Shown here in pieces: positions 10,801-22,322 of a DNA stretch of 64,000 bases (the first letter of the stretch is position 1; the number at the start of each line of letters is the position of its first letter). This DNA is from Isoetes taiwanensis. Lineage: Eukaryota; Streptophyta; Lycopodiopsida; Isoetales; Isoetaceae. The DNA lies in contig JAJEKV010000020.1 of assembly GCA_021234155.1 (NCBI GenBank), forward strand, positions 19,397,018-19,461,017, given 5' to 3'. Below the pieces are notes generated by a model, which was not told where the DNA came from, made no database searches, and saw only the letters and a program-made list of their open reading frames with translations. The position numbers and the translations under genes are program-made.

Positions 10801-12857
10801 ATGGCGAACTCGAACTTTCGGGCTTTGCAGATCCTGCACGGATCAGGCCAAAGGGGACCTTAACATTTGAAAATGGTGATGTTAATTTGGTTGCCACTCA
10901 GGTTTTCATCTAGCCTTTAAATTTGATATCTGTTTAACTTGAGAGCCAGTTCTCAAATGTGTGCCCTGAATGCAGGTTCGTTTAAATAAAGACTATCTCA
11001 ATAGGGCCAGATTTGAACCTGAACAAGGTCTGGACCCTACCTTGGACTTAGCATTAGTTGGAGCTGATTGGCAGCTTAAGGTCCAAGGACGTGCACGACA
11101 ATGGCAAGACAATCTTGTCATGACATCGACACGCTCTGGAGGGCAGGATGCCCATGCCCAATTTGAGGTGCAGTTTCTAAGGTTTTGCAAATTAAATGTC
11201 CAGAACATTGAAGGAACAGGAAAATGCTGATGCAAATTACTCCCATGGCTGATATCATAGAATGTTGTGGGCTTATACAGGGAAGGGATAAGTGTTTTGT
11301 TTATTGTATTCTTTCTTGTAGTCTTGCTTTCTTGTATTCCAACATGGTCTCAAAACCTGGTTAGGGGCAGAGTGGTTCACTGCTACATTGTCGTCAGTTT
11401 AGGTCATGCCAATCTTTGGTCCTGATTTTAGCTGGTAATATTATGTTGCCCCATCGCTCTTGGTACCGATTCTGTCAAATTGCAACTTGCTACAGTTGGT
11501 CCTGATTCTGTCACATACAGCATGTGTCTAGACATCACATGACGCGTGGATTAGAAATATTCTAACATCCCCCCGATGACTAGCACCGCTGAGGATAAAA
11601 GCTAATCAAACTAGTTACTTAAATGAGAAGTTACTGCCATCCTCAGATATGTAGACTGTATGGATCTTCTGAAGACGATAATAAATCTCTCTTCTTTCTT
11701 AATTTCTAACCATGTCTCCTTACTTTTTCTTCTTTGGTTCCGTCATTTAGTTTACTAAGAACATGTCTTATTTTAAAGCAATTTCCAACTATGGATATTC
11801 ATAGTTTCAATATCTTGTAGATCCAATACTGCTACACATTTCTAACAGTTTCTTTATTCATACATTTAGGCAGCAAGGGTTTTTGAAAGCCAATTAGCAG
11901 AATCTCTCTTGGAAGGTGATGGGCAAATTGCATTTAAGAAGCTTGCTGCCGCCACCGTTGAAACCCTTATGCCAAAAATTGAAACTAAGGGGGAGTTTGG
12001 ACAAGCCCGTTGGCGGCTTGTTTATGCACCGCAGATTCCAAACTTGCTATCTATAGATCCCACTACAGATCCCTTCAAATCACTTGCCAATCTTTCTTTT
12101 GGTACAGAGGTAGAGGTTCAGCTTGGCAAGCATCTACAGGTTTGTATCTCGTCACATAAGTTTGATTTTTGTCAAGAAGCATGAAGTATAAATTGTATTC
12201 AAGAGTTTGAGTTTAATAATAAATAGATGTAATCGGCTCCTCTTTGTGCATTTCTTTGAATTCCTTATTATACTGATGTTCAACTAGGGGGTATACATGT
12301 CTGACACAGAGCTTTAGAAGTCCTCTTATTCTGGCCTTTTCCGTTTCTGGTGTCCTCAAGCTGCCAGGTCCACAAAGCATAAATTCAGGTTCCTGTTATC
12401 CTTCCCAGACACAGTGCGAAGCTTCCCAAACAAGGAAGTGATAGTCTCGTCCTGCTTATCCATGAGGTGCCTCATCAAGGACTATGGACTGTAGCTCAGA
12501 CCTTTACAAAGTGACAAAACTTTGCTCAGTTTGTTGAAAAATGATAAGCTGAGACTCCTCCTCAGTATGTTTCAAAAGCAGATTCATTTCTAAGTTCCTA
12601 TGCATAATATTTGAAAGCTTCATACTAGTTAATACTCTTTCCAAATATCACAAAAAAAAGTGTTTATTTTCCATATATCATTCTGAAACATGTTTCTCTC
12701 TTTGATGCAGGCTTCAGTAGTACGACAATTACGCGAGTCTGAGATGGCCACACAGTGGACATTAATTTATCAGCTAAACAACAAATTGCGTATATTATTC
12801 TCCTCAATCCCATCGATTGACAATCGTCTTCTCTTTGAATACTCTGCAACTTCATAA
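4871..12857 (+). CDS. TIC236: TIC236 / TamB-like chloroplast inner-envelope import protein, 3' part of gene
   Basis: TIC236 is the plant TamB (DUF490) homologue. It is anchored in the chloroplast inner envelope and bridges to TOC75 in the outer membrane during protein import. I recognise its conserved C-terminal half. Exons: ~4871-5068 (upstream edge uncertain), 6387-6509, 6587-6865, 6937-7002, 7073-7207, 7296-8069, 10014-10294, 10356-10591, 10669-10901, 10976-11167, 11870-12139, 12711-12857. All have GT-AG junctions and phases that close; from 5009 on they give 931 codons plus TAA. Landmarks are ELASLRG, RLNLQKRRG, ILEQSSSRYELQGEY, GTLTFENGDVNLVATQ, GLDPTLDLALVG, EGDGQIAFKKLA, GEFGQARWRLVYAPQIP and SFGTEVEVQLGK; the end is LLFEYSATS. 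The first exon may run through 4901-5068 or be split. The N-terminal half of the protein (Arabidopsis ~2,170 residues) is not recognised here. No stop or frameshift is seen. Confidence 0.92.
6100..6260 (-). mobile_element. LINE 3' end in TIC236 intron (antisense)
   Basis: A (GAAA)n run at 6108-6124 is followed by ATTTTATTAACGTCTACGAG and a GACC...GGGTCTC...GAGACC block. The same block recurs next to other LINE 3' ends in this window (8190, 44370, 44510). The piece is 5'-truncated with no coding remnant. It sits in the intron 5069-6386. Confidence 0.7.
8180..9410 (-). mobile_element. 5'-truncated LINE in TIC236 intron (antisense)
   Basis: Minus-strand frames carry the LINE ORF2 C-terminal region: ALHGAQIWG (about 9340-9310) and the zinc-finger-like tail ESEKHFIFTCPSYYIIRG (from 8803). 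The 3' tail (GAAA)n lies at 8181-8192. Several stops and frameshifts are present. TGAACAT occurs at 8171-8177 and again near 9385, a possible but short target duplication. It inflates the 8070-10013 intron of TIC236 without touching its exons. Confidence 0.75.
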
Positions 12858-13560
12858 TATAGTTGTAAGTCATTTGTTTTTCTTATTTATTAATCATTGA
12901 TGATTCTCTAATGAAGGAAAAAAATTGGCACATAAGGTTGCAAATTGTGAATGTTAATACTTACGACAAATTCCATGAGGTAAGTTGGATCTTGGTCTTG
13001 TTGAAAGTATTTGTTAAAGAAAGCTCTGCCAACTTAAGTCAAACCTAGTCACTTTTTATTCTAGAGGACATCTGTAAAGGAAGCCCCAACTTGGCTGGAT
13101 AAGCCCATGAACCAAAAGTTCTGATTTGAGTCCTCTATTTTGATGAGGCATTAGCTCTTTTAACAGGGCCAGAATTTGTAAGTAGCTGGCATTACTAATT
13201 TTCTTTATGTATGTATATATTATAAATTCCAATAAGATCAAATTCATATATGCTCTTTGGAGTTGCTTTTTGAAACACGTATTTAAAACACTTTGAAAAT
13301 TCCAACATTGTTTTAGATGATTCTATTGATTGTTTTAGATGATTCTATTGTTGTCGACATATCTCACTCTCATCTATAAGTTCCACGAAGGCCACTTTCT
13401 AGTTTGATCAGCCACAAATAAGTTATTAGGAACAGTAGGCAAACACTATTTATGGGTATTTTGGAAATTTTTGTAAAGTATAGAGGAATCCAAGAATTTA
13501 GCTTTGGCTTGTTTGAAGTAAAAACCAGGTACGTTCAATTCTTGCCCCTGCGCTAATCAG
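12858..13560. other. Region downstream of TIC236
   Basis: AT-rich sequence after the TIC236 stop, where the 3' untranslated region must begin. I see no coding homology. A 17-base phrase around TTTTAGATGATTCTATTG is doubled at 13313-13350. Confidence 0.6.
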
Positions 13561-13614
13561 ATTATGCCATTTGGCAAGTTTCAAATCAAGAATTCTGTGT
13601 TCATCGCTGCCATT

Positions 13615-13740
13615 CTTGTTTTACTTGCATTCCGGAAGGGTATCTCCGTTTTACTTGCAATCTGGCATGATTACCCTACATTCCGCTGATTTACTTGCAT
13701 TCTGCTCATGTTTACTTGCATCCTGGCTGATCTTTACCGC
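13615..13740. repeat. Degenerate TTTACTTGCATTC repeats
   Basis: The phrase TTTACTTGCA(A/T) appears four times (near 13620, 13650, 13690 and 13712) with irregular 20-40 base spacing. It lies just upstream of the hairpin at 13790. Confidence 0.6.
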
Positions 13741-13789
13741 TGCCCTGCTTCAAGAATTGAATGCCCCTTGTTTAAATGTTACAGGAAGG

Positions 13790-13878
13790 CCTTTTGGTCG
13801 ACATTCCTGGCATGTCAACCAGGCTCCGCGCTGCCGCGCATCACCCGGTTTCCATGCCAGGAATGTCGACCCAAAAGG
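13790..13878. repeat. Near-perfect 25-bp hairpin with 38-nt loop
   Basis: The arm at 13790-13814 (CCTTTTGGTCGACATTCC...) pairs with 13853-13878, with one bulged base in 26. The loop can pair further through AACC...GGTT and CGCG. The ~89-nt fold has the size of a plant microRNA precursor but could also be a small foldback transposon. No mature-miRNA identity is recognised. Confidence 0.75.
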
Positions 13879-14817
13879 TCATTCTTGTATACGGAAAGGG
13901 AAAGGTTATTTACACCTAAAGGTTATGTATAACTACTGCTCTTCAATAAAAAAATCAACTGAGCATAGTATAAAATTTTGGCGGAACCTAAATCCAAGAA
14001 AGAAAATATTACCCGAAGTAGCCAAAGCTATGTCTTGGACTTTGAACTTCATCCACAAATTTTTCTACGGAACTTACTCTTCAATAGCCCCTTTTACGTC
14101 ATAAATCTATTGTCATGTCATCCATCTAAAGATGAGTCATTTTACTCGAATCGACCATTTCATTCATCAAATGAGTAAGTTTGTGATTCAGTGTATACAT
14201 GCAAACTAAGACAAATTTATCAAAATTTTAGCGTTTTAACATATACTAGAGTTCAAAGCATTTATTTTCAAAATAATCAATGGCTTCAAATAAATAATTC
14301 TTATTCTTCGTGGGCCTTATGGTATGTTTTAAATTAAAAAGGTCAAATGTTCTAAAAAATGAACACCTAAAAGGTTTCGAATCTCAAAGGCATAAGCAGT
14401 TAGAGTTTATAGTGCTAGAGGAGTTTCGGTGGTGCGGGATTATCTTTGGGTATGGCAAGCTTCGATTTGGCTTTGCAACATAAGGTCATGGCTTGCATCG
14501 ACTAGACCATTTAGGGTTTCGTCCAAGCTATGGCGGCAGACACATACAGCAAATACAGTGCGCACTAGGGTCATAGCATAATGGACAGGTATGGCAACAT
14601 TGTCCAGGTTCATTCGCTTCTTAGGATCAACAGCAGATGATATTCATCAAAACAACTAAGATAATATTATTGTGGCATTCAGTTGATTCTTTGCAATTTT
14701 CAAATCCTTCATATCCATGCGATTGGCTTTGGCAATGAAGGAAATTTTGATCTTTGTAGCAATTTATTCTAGTCTAATTTAGATCATACAAGTTAGATCT
14801 ATCACGATGGACTTAAA

Positions 14818-15003
14818 ACCATGCTGGACTTTAAGGAAAAAAGGAAAGCTTATTAAAAAGAAGCAAAACTGAAATTTATTTCTAGATTCCTAATACATAA
14901 TTATTCTTAAAACCATGAAGGACTTCAACGGAAAAGGAAAGCTTATCGAAAAGAAGCAAAATTGAAATTTATTTCTAGATTTCTAGTACATAATTATTCT
15001 TTC
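14818..15003. repeat. Tandem duplication, ~92-bp unit
   Basis: The first copy begins at ACCATGCTGGACTTTAAGG and the second at ACCATGAAGGACTTCAACGG (14911). Each ends in TACATAATTATTCTT. There are about ten differences between the copies and no coding signal. Confidence 0.8.
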
Positions 15004-15570
15004 TAATCCTTTGTCTCACAAAGTCCCTGCCTATGGACTTCTGCCATGTCATCTGCAAGTTCTAGCATATTTAAACATTTTCAAGCAGGAATGGAACTTT
15101 AGAATTACTATTCTAGCAAAGCTTTTTCAATTTAAATTCTTCAGTATTCTGGTTGTTGTCCTTAAGATGTGTTCCTAATTCTTCATGGTTCTATCTTCTT
15201 AATTTCACTTATATAAATACCAAACCTAGAAAAGAAAGAACTCAATGCAAAGAGTCATTCCGTGCCTATCTCATCTTTGCTTCAGAACCACTCCTTGACC
15301 ACCACCATATCAATTCCCCTTTTTCTGAGATTGGATTGATAGTCCTCGATCGAGGAATTACATGGCAAAATAAACATAAAAAACCCTAGTTGAGTCCACA
15401 AAAAACCTTAAAATCCCTAAAGCAAATTATTCCACAAAATAAAAAACTGTAGTTTTGGCTGGCTGGAAGGAAAGATTCAGGAGAAAGGAAAGGTTATCTG
15501 CAATTACTGCTCCTTAATCAAAGTATCAAATCAATTAATCGAGCATAGTATACATTTTGTTGGAACTAAT
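15004..15570. other. No gene recognised
   Basis: AT-rich sequence. The 15153-15389 plus-strand frame has no homology I can name. Confidence 0.5.
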
Positions 15571-15666
15571 ATCAAAGAAGTGTTACCTGAACTAGCCAAA
15601 GCTACGTCTTAGATAGTTATCAAAGAAGTGTTACCTGAACTAGCCAAAGCTACGTCTTAGATAGTT
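15571..15666. repeat. Exact 48-bp tandem duplication
   Basis: 15571-15618 is repeated without change at 15619-15666 (ATCAAAGAAGTGTTACC...GATAGTT). Being identical, it is recent. It abuts the 5' edge of the following LINE. Confidence 0.9.
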
Positions 15667-18060
15667 AGCTGGGGCATGTGGTGCTACTTGGATGCTTCAA
15701 TGTATGCACTAGAATAGAATAATTAATGAAGTTTGGCCCCCCTGACTGAGGACATATTACATCTTCATTCGGCAGAGACTTTTTGGCTACATACATCGGA
15801 TGAAGGAGCACACCAGTGACGTGCTAAAACATGCAGTTGCTTCAAATTTGCAACATCTTTGGCTTGGTTCTCACACAGTGGGCCATCCTGTCGATAGCAT
15901 AACCAGAGGGCTACCTACAATATTGCCGATTATATGCTGATGTCTGGGCAGGATTTGTAGCTTGTCACAAACAGTAGAAAGGAAGAGGTGGGTTCAGACT
16001 GTCAAACCCTCTTCCTTCAGATAGCATGACAGTCTATTCAGTTCTTGTGTCATGATACCCTTTGCTTGCCTCAGTTGTACTGGGACTATGATCACGCGGA
16101 GTCCTATGTCCAGATGCTCACAGAGTAGCAAGAATTTTGCAGCTTCTCGCATTATAGCAACAGATTGACCAATTGATCATTATACTCCTGACTACTGCGG
16201 AGAGATGTTGTAGGAGATCCTGCCATGGAGGCCCTCACGCCCGACAATCTTTCCTCGAAACCAGTGGTTTGATGCTGAATGTAAGGAACTTAGATGCGTG
16301 CTTTGACTAGTCACTAACCCCGCTTTGCGAATTCAAGCGATCCAAAAATACCCACACTTTCCTCAAATGCAAGAAGGGCCGGTACGTTATGAGGCATTAA
16401 AGGGAAATGTTCTACCTCCTTGATCGTTACCCTCAGGACATTCTGGAGAAGCATACTATAGAAGCCTCTACAACCTACAGAGAACATCTCTTTCAAACAA
16501 TGGGTGCAATACTTGATGCAGCTTTACGATTCGCTTGAAACTCGACCCAAGATACCTTATAGATGCCTCCCTCCCCCCTCCCCGCCCCCTCCCCACTAGT
16601 AATTACAGAGGTAGGGGTCGCTCAGAGCTTGCAGGGCCTCGCCAATAGCAAGGCTGCAGATTTAGATGACAGGCAGGTAGATCTGCTCAAGTAGACAGGC
16701 CACAGATCGTTCCCCTCTTAACTTGGTTATTCAAAAGGGCACTTCAAGAAGGTTTTGATGACCACCAGCAGTGTAGTTCCCATCTGTTCGGCAAAAAATT
16801 CTCACTACACAGTCAATTGTTGCATAATCATGGTCAGCTCGTTGTTTGCAAAATTGTTGGCTGGTATTTTGAATCATCAATTGGCGGTATGGATAGAGAA
16901 AATGGAGGCCCATGTGCAAGCCGGGTTCAGGTGGAGACACTTCACTATTGATCATATTTTTATCTTGCGAGCCTTGATAGAAGATACAACAAATCACTGA
17001 CAGGACCTATATTGCTGCTTTGTCGACTTTGCAAAGGTTTTTAACACGGTACCTAAGGAGAAGCTATGGGAGAGATTGGCGCAGTAAGGAGTGCCTCCAA
17101 AGTGTAGAATGCAGTATACTGGTTGTATGAAACATGTTGAGTCCAAATGCCACCATGAGGCCAACTTGTAAACAATAGCATTGGGGTCCATCAAGGATGT
17201 CCACTCTCTCCAACAATGTTTGATATGTATATTGGTCAACTAGAGAATTGCCTTGTTCAGCATGGGGGTTGAGGGGTTCAGCTCATGCACCATATCACCC
17301 AACAGCTCATATACGCTGACGATGTGGACACCTTAGCTTACACCCTTGCTTACATGCAACAATATTTTGATGCCCTGAATACTTTCTGCCAGGGTACTGA
17401 AATGTGTGTGAATTTAGCTAAGACTAAGGTGCTCCTTATCTCATCTTCACATCATTTAAGATCACCCTCCTTCACTTATCAGGGTTAAATTGTGGAGGTT
17501 GTGCCTATGTATAAATGGAGTTCACTATTACCACATTTTGTGACACTTCTATCCAGCAACGAGTGATGGCAGAAGGCTCTATATGCAATGCAGAATAAAA
17601 ATTATAAAGCAAAGCCTTACGACTGAACCCATCAGTCGCACTTGTTCAGGGTCTTCATTGAATCCATTCTTCTATATAGGGTGGAGGTGTGGGAATGGTG
17701 GTACTATTTGCCATTTGGAATGACTTGGAACAAGTTCAGATGGCCTTCCTGGCGCAGGCACTTGGAGTCAAGTCCATGTTCCCGCATGAAATATTTCTAC
17801 AGGAGAATGGTTCCTTGACTCTACAGTGGGCCTCACTAGAACATCACCTTATATACTTCAGAAGGTGGTCAGTATGGGCAACACTCACCTCCCAGACCTT
17901 GCCTATGCCATGGCACTGGGTCTACAATGTCGCAAAATCTGCTGGAAGAAGAAGCAAGCTAATTGGCTCTCCAGATGGAATGTGCAGTAACACAGGTGTA
18001 TATAGGCAAAAACTGAGGAGGATCACAATCACTTGAAGTAGTATCTCGATGCATGCTTTC
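15667..18060 (+). pseudogene. Degenerate LINE ORF2 (endonuclease scrap and reverse transcriptase)
   Basis: The 5' part keeps only a trace of the endonuclease (VVLLG.FN). Reverse transcriptase traces follow in shifting frames. Motif A region LYCCFVDFAKVFNT is near 17010-17055, with the second Asp of the usual AFDT changed to Asn. The motif C region YADDVDTLA is near 17310. The thumb region DALNTFC...MCVNLAKTKVLL is at 17370-17430. Many stops make it inactive. No 3' tail is seen, so it is also 3'-truncated. It shares family features with the LINEs at 54950 and 59885. Confidence 0.85.
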
Positions 18061-18231
18061 TCTGCAAGATTTGGGATGTTGGGGTTTTGGAACAGATCAA
18101 AACTGTGTACTACAAAAGCCAGATCAATTCTATGTATACGTCCATAAAAATACAAGTTACATGAACACATTTTTCGTAAACTAACATGAAGGGAAATGTG
18201 GTGCATTCAAAATCCTATTGATAGTTCTTAT

Positions 18232-18645
18232 TTTATAAAAATACCTGTATATTTATGCAAAATTGTGAAAATGCCCTTGTTTTTGGGGTAGTTTTGATGG
18301 AGATGGCGTAACTTTCTTGTGATGATCCAAATTCAAATGTGTCAATGCATTGTAGATGAAGATGATATCTTTCCATCAAAGCTAAAATCACCTGAATCGG
18401 AGTTTAGAATCACAGGTTATGTTACTTTGATATGCAAAATCTTATAAGAATTTAGGAGACCATAACTTAAGATTTTCGACTCCGATTTAGGAGATTTTAG
18501 CATTGCTAGAAAGATATCATCGTCATCTACAATGCATGTAGAGAATACATTCCAATTTGGATCATCATAAGAAAGTTATGGCAAAACTACCCAAAAAACA
18601 AATCATTTTCACAATTTGGCATAAATATATGGGTATTTTGATAAA
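18232..18645. mobile_element. Foldback MITE-like element, ~190-bp inverted arms
   Basis: The outer ends TTTATAAAAATACC and GGTATTTTGATAAA are inverted copies, and the pairing continues inward almost to the centre. Matching blocks are AAATTGTGAAAATG, GTAGTTTTG, GATGATCCAAATT, GCATTGTAGATGA, GATGATATCTTTC, GCTAAAATC and AATCGGAGT. The two halves differ at roughly one base in six. No coding capacity is seen; a clear target duplication could not be assigned. Confidence 0.85.
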
Positions 18646-18777
18646 TTTCCTTATGGTTTTCTTCAAGAAGTATAATGCTCTTTGTCCATGTTGTTATCTC
18701 AGTTAATAAGATCTCTTTGCGTCTATTCTTGCCTCTCTAAGAAGATCACAAAGTCTTAATTTTAACATGTAATATCA

Positions 18778-19810
18778 TTGACAGATATTTTGACATCTGA
18801 AACCAGATTGCAAAATGGACCTACATGCAATTTTTGTTCGCTTAGATGCTGGCAATGGGGACTCTACAGAAATTGGTTTGTTAGAGTGGAAGATGGTGCA
18901 TTTTATGTGGATCTGAGAGAAGAGATTGAGAATGATGAATTAGATAAACTCATGGAGTATGGTTCCTATTCCTTGCTGAGCAGAAGTTGCCTTTATCTAA
19001 AGAGACAAGAACGAAGGTTTAAGGTTGTGGACAATGAGGTTATGATAAGAATAACAGGCCGGATTAATTCCCAACCTTTTAAAAGATTTGCAGCATGATG
19101 TAGTAGAGATCAAGAGGGATGATAATGCTGATAATGATAGTAACCAAGTAAGATCTTCAAGTGGTTCATGTGAGAGCAAGATGCTGGCCACAACAACTGA
19201 CCTATTTAAGTGGAGAAAAGAAATTGACGTTCTACACACCTAAGATGAGGCGTGCTGGTAAGCAGGATAGGTTGAACTCATGTCTGATGATGTAAATGGT
19301 CGAGGAGTGTTTTATATATGGTGCATTGAGTGTAATCAGCATTATGAGAAAGGCAGTAGGGATACCATATATAACTTCACAGCTCGACATTGTAAAATAA
19401 AAGCACATAGTGATAATCATCAGAATCATAATTTAGAGTTAAATTGGATCGAGAATCTTGTGAATGAAGAATGTACAGAGGATATTGTTGAGTGAAATAA
19501 GGCTACGGTTGAGAGATCCCTGCTAGGTCATGTTAATCCATTTGTAGAATAATGTGGTGCTATCTTTGGGTTGTATAAGGACATGGTAGCATGCTACATG
19601 GATTTGGGCAGCATAAGTATTGCTTGCAAACTATGTAACAAATCAATTTTACTATTTCCACCAGCGGGATCCGTGCCAACGAACATGAAGCAACACATTC
19701 AATCATTTAGGCATGTCCAAAAAGACGCGTCAAAGGAAGCTAATGGAGAGAAAGAAAATAGGGAATACAACATGGGAGGCAGACCTCCAAAACGTCAACC
19801 CGACCTTTGA
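18778..19810 (+). pseudogene. Zinc-finger-like protein relic, unidentified
   Basis: Three plus-strand frames run in order: 18778-19098 (acidic, FYVDLREEIENDELDKL), 19280-19495, and 19571-19810. The second holds WCIECNQHYEKG...ARHCKIKAH and the third ACKLCNKS...MKQHIQSFRH, each with the C-x2-C...H...H spacing of C2H2/BED-type fingers. Stops separate the frames (near 19083, 19495 and 19549). It could be exons of a host zinc-finger gene or the DNA-binding part of a transposase. Not identified. Confidence 0.45.
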
Positions 19811-21737
19811 TAAGAGAGCATGCTAACATTTGTCAATCCATGCAAAATTTGGCAAAGGCCATTTCATGCTCCACAAATTCAAACTTTGGGAACTGAAACA
19901 TACCTCCAGATAGTATCACTACATACTGATATACTCTTGTCACCCCACATGAATTTATGGTCACAGATTAGGGCAATTCTTTCTTCCCCCCTTTTTTTAA
20001 GCAAAGGAATTTTTATATTATATAATAAAAAAAATACATTGTTTCAATCCCCAAGGAGGATAACTCCCGGTTCTCCGCATGTTGAAATTTATTAACTGCT
20101 CTAAAAATTTGATATACTTTAAGTGTAATGAAACCTGCCATCTGAAAACAAGAGAAGTATCAGATAGAAATCAATAGGTACTTGAACATGATACTTAGAA
20201 TGCTATCAACTAAAGTACAAAGTGAAGTACTGCATTGTCGGGGTCTAGATACAGTCAGCCTAATGCTGGCTAGGCTTAGTACAAGCCTATCCACCAGACT
20301 CCTCTCTCCAAAGCCCGGTGCAAGATATAGAAGTGTCGCCACTGAAAGGATCACCCAATGAGGGAGTTTTCCACTTCCATTATCCCATCAAGAAGCCCAT
20401 ACATTCTTGACCAGTTATCTGCAGCTGCCATCATGAATAACATGCCAATCTCCATCTATTCTAGCGGTGTACAAGTTTGAATCTCTCTGCTAGAAAAAAG
20501 AGCGAAAGGAAGGGAGTAGCCCACTGCAAACAAAACCTTGATCTGAAAGAATAGTGACTACTAAAATCTCAACAGTATCTCGTTCCCTCAACAGCATCTT
20601 GTCTCTCTTTTTCAGGTCTGATATCAAAGGGGGCTGATAAATGGCGAGGTGCCTCTAGCAAAGAATGCAATTTTCTTGCAAATTTCTTCAAGTCACACGC
20701 TGTCTAGTTTGGTACAACACGGGCAATGTGAGCGGGGGCGGCAAGATTTCTTATATGTGAATTATGTCATTTCTACAATCAAAGGACCAAAGTATTCCTT
20801 GTTCATATTCGAGTACAAAAGGATGCAAAGCGATGGTGAAGATTCACTGGTGGCTTCTATGATACTTTAATAGTTTAAAATTTCGTCATCTCGCGTATTC
20901 AGGAATATATAATGGAGCAGACATATGCATAAAGTTTTGGAGTCCTTCCACAAGTACATTCATTGCTATATCTCATCATTAATCTATCTATCTATCTATC
21001 ATTATCTTGGAATAATGATCAGTGCACATTGTTCTTGTATTTATGTGGATATGTTGCTATGTAAATTGAAATGCTATATAGGACTCAATTCCAAACCCAA
21101 ATGCAGAATATAGCTAGCTCCATTGCTTTGTAACTTAATCAACTTCCAAAATGTTCTAGAATATCTGACAAAAGCTGCATTAGGTGCAAAGGGCAAGAGT
21201 TTTTTCTTTTAGAATCCTTTTATATCGGGAAGTTGCATGTCAATGGAGGGGAGTGGCAAATAACGTCTCATTGAGGTTTGGTGCTAAAGGTATTAGCATC
21301 AAGAGTGTAGTTCATCGTTCAAAGAAATGGTCCAAATATATGGGCATTAGCAGGCAGAAAGAGGAGATCTGATTGTTTGTATGAAGATACAAAGCAATTA
21401 GTCTAGTTAAACAACACCAAGGTTTCACCTAAATACAGGAATGTAAGAAAGAAAAAGCATCAGGCAATCCAGTTTCTTAACATATCCTAGGCATTTCTTT
21501 GTTTGGTCATGTGTTTTATATTAATCCAAAAGGCATCGTTATTGTGATGTACGTGTAAGCACATTGAAAGAAATGGTAAAAGATTATTGTAAGCATCATA
21601 AGCCATAACAATATAGTAAAAATATAGGATATGTGAGTTGGGTACACATGGAAATCCTGAAGATATGGTAGGGGAATGCCCTGAATTGGTGGGATATATA
21701 ACAACGAATGTAGAAATATTCATGTAGTACTTGAACC
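19811..21737. other. No gene recognised; (CTAT)n microsatellite
   Basis: AT-rich DNA with no protein signal I can name. A (CTAT)n run lies at about 20984-21000. At 19990-20080 an A/T-rich tract is followed by CCCCAAGGAGGATAACTCCC, which resembles a LINE 3' end in reverse, but the match is weak. Confidence 0.5.
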
Positions 21738-22322
21738 ATTAACATCCAACATATAAAAATTAAATTCCCCAACACATAACAACCAACACATAACAACCAT
21801 TGACATTAACAACCAACACATAACTACCATTGACATTAATTAACACAACCATTGGGTCCAATACATTTAAATTAAAATCCCCCTTAAACCCCCTTTGGTT
21901 TGGGTGCATATTCACACGGGGGGTGACTCCGGGCAACGAGAGCTATTGGATAGGCATATTCACCCCTTATTCCTTAATCTACACCGTACGTAAAGTTCCT
22001 CGTTTGTGGGGTATGCAAGTACAAAATTTGCTATACTGTATAACAAGATTCGCAAAATACTATAAGATTTCAAGCGGAATACTATATGGTGTTGATTTCG
22101 TACGTGTAAAATACAATTATGAGGGCTCTCACTGCCCTACGTTACCCCCCGTGTGAATATGCACTCAAACCAAAGGGGGTTTAAGGGGGATTTTAATTTA
22201 AATGTATTGGACCCAATGGTTGTGTTAATTAATGTCAATGGTAGTTATGTGCTGGTTGTTAATGTCAATGGTTGTTATGTGTTGGGGAATTTAATTTTTA
22301 TATGTTGGATGTTAATGGTTTG
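21738..22322. mobile_element. Foldback MITE-like element, ~180-bp inverted arms
   Basis: The left arm 21738-21920 and right arm 22145-22322 are near-perfect inverted copies. Outer ends are ACCATTAACATCCAACAT and ATGTTGGATGTTAATGGT; inner blocks include CATTTAAATTAAAATCCCCC and CACCCAAACC-like sequence ending at GTGTGAATATGCA. Between them is a ~225-bp unique spacer. The arms contain small tandem repeats of CCAACACATAAC...CATTGACATTAA. No transposase is encoded. Confidence 0.88.

Noticed and set aside
13571..14104. 177-codon plus-strand frame
   Set aside because: It runs through the TTTACTTGCA repeats and both arms of the hairpin, and shows no family similarity; the frame is best explained by repeat sequence.
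20984..21000. Short direct repeats as a possible CRISPR-like or satellite array
   Set aside because: It is a plain four-base microsatellite; no spaced repeats of uniform length occur anywhere in the window.
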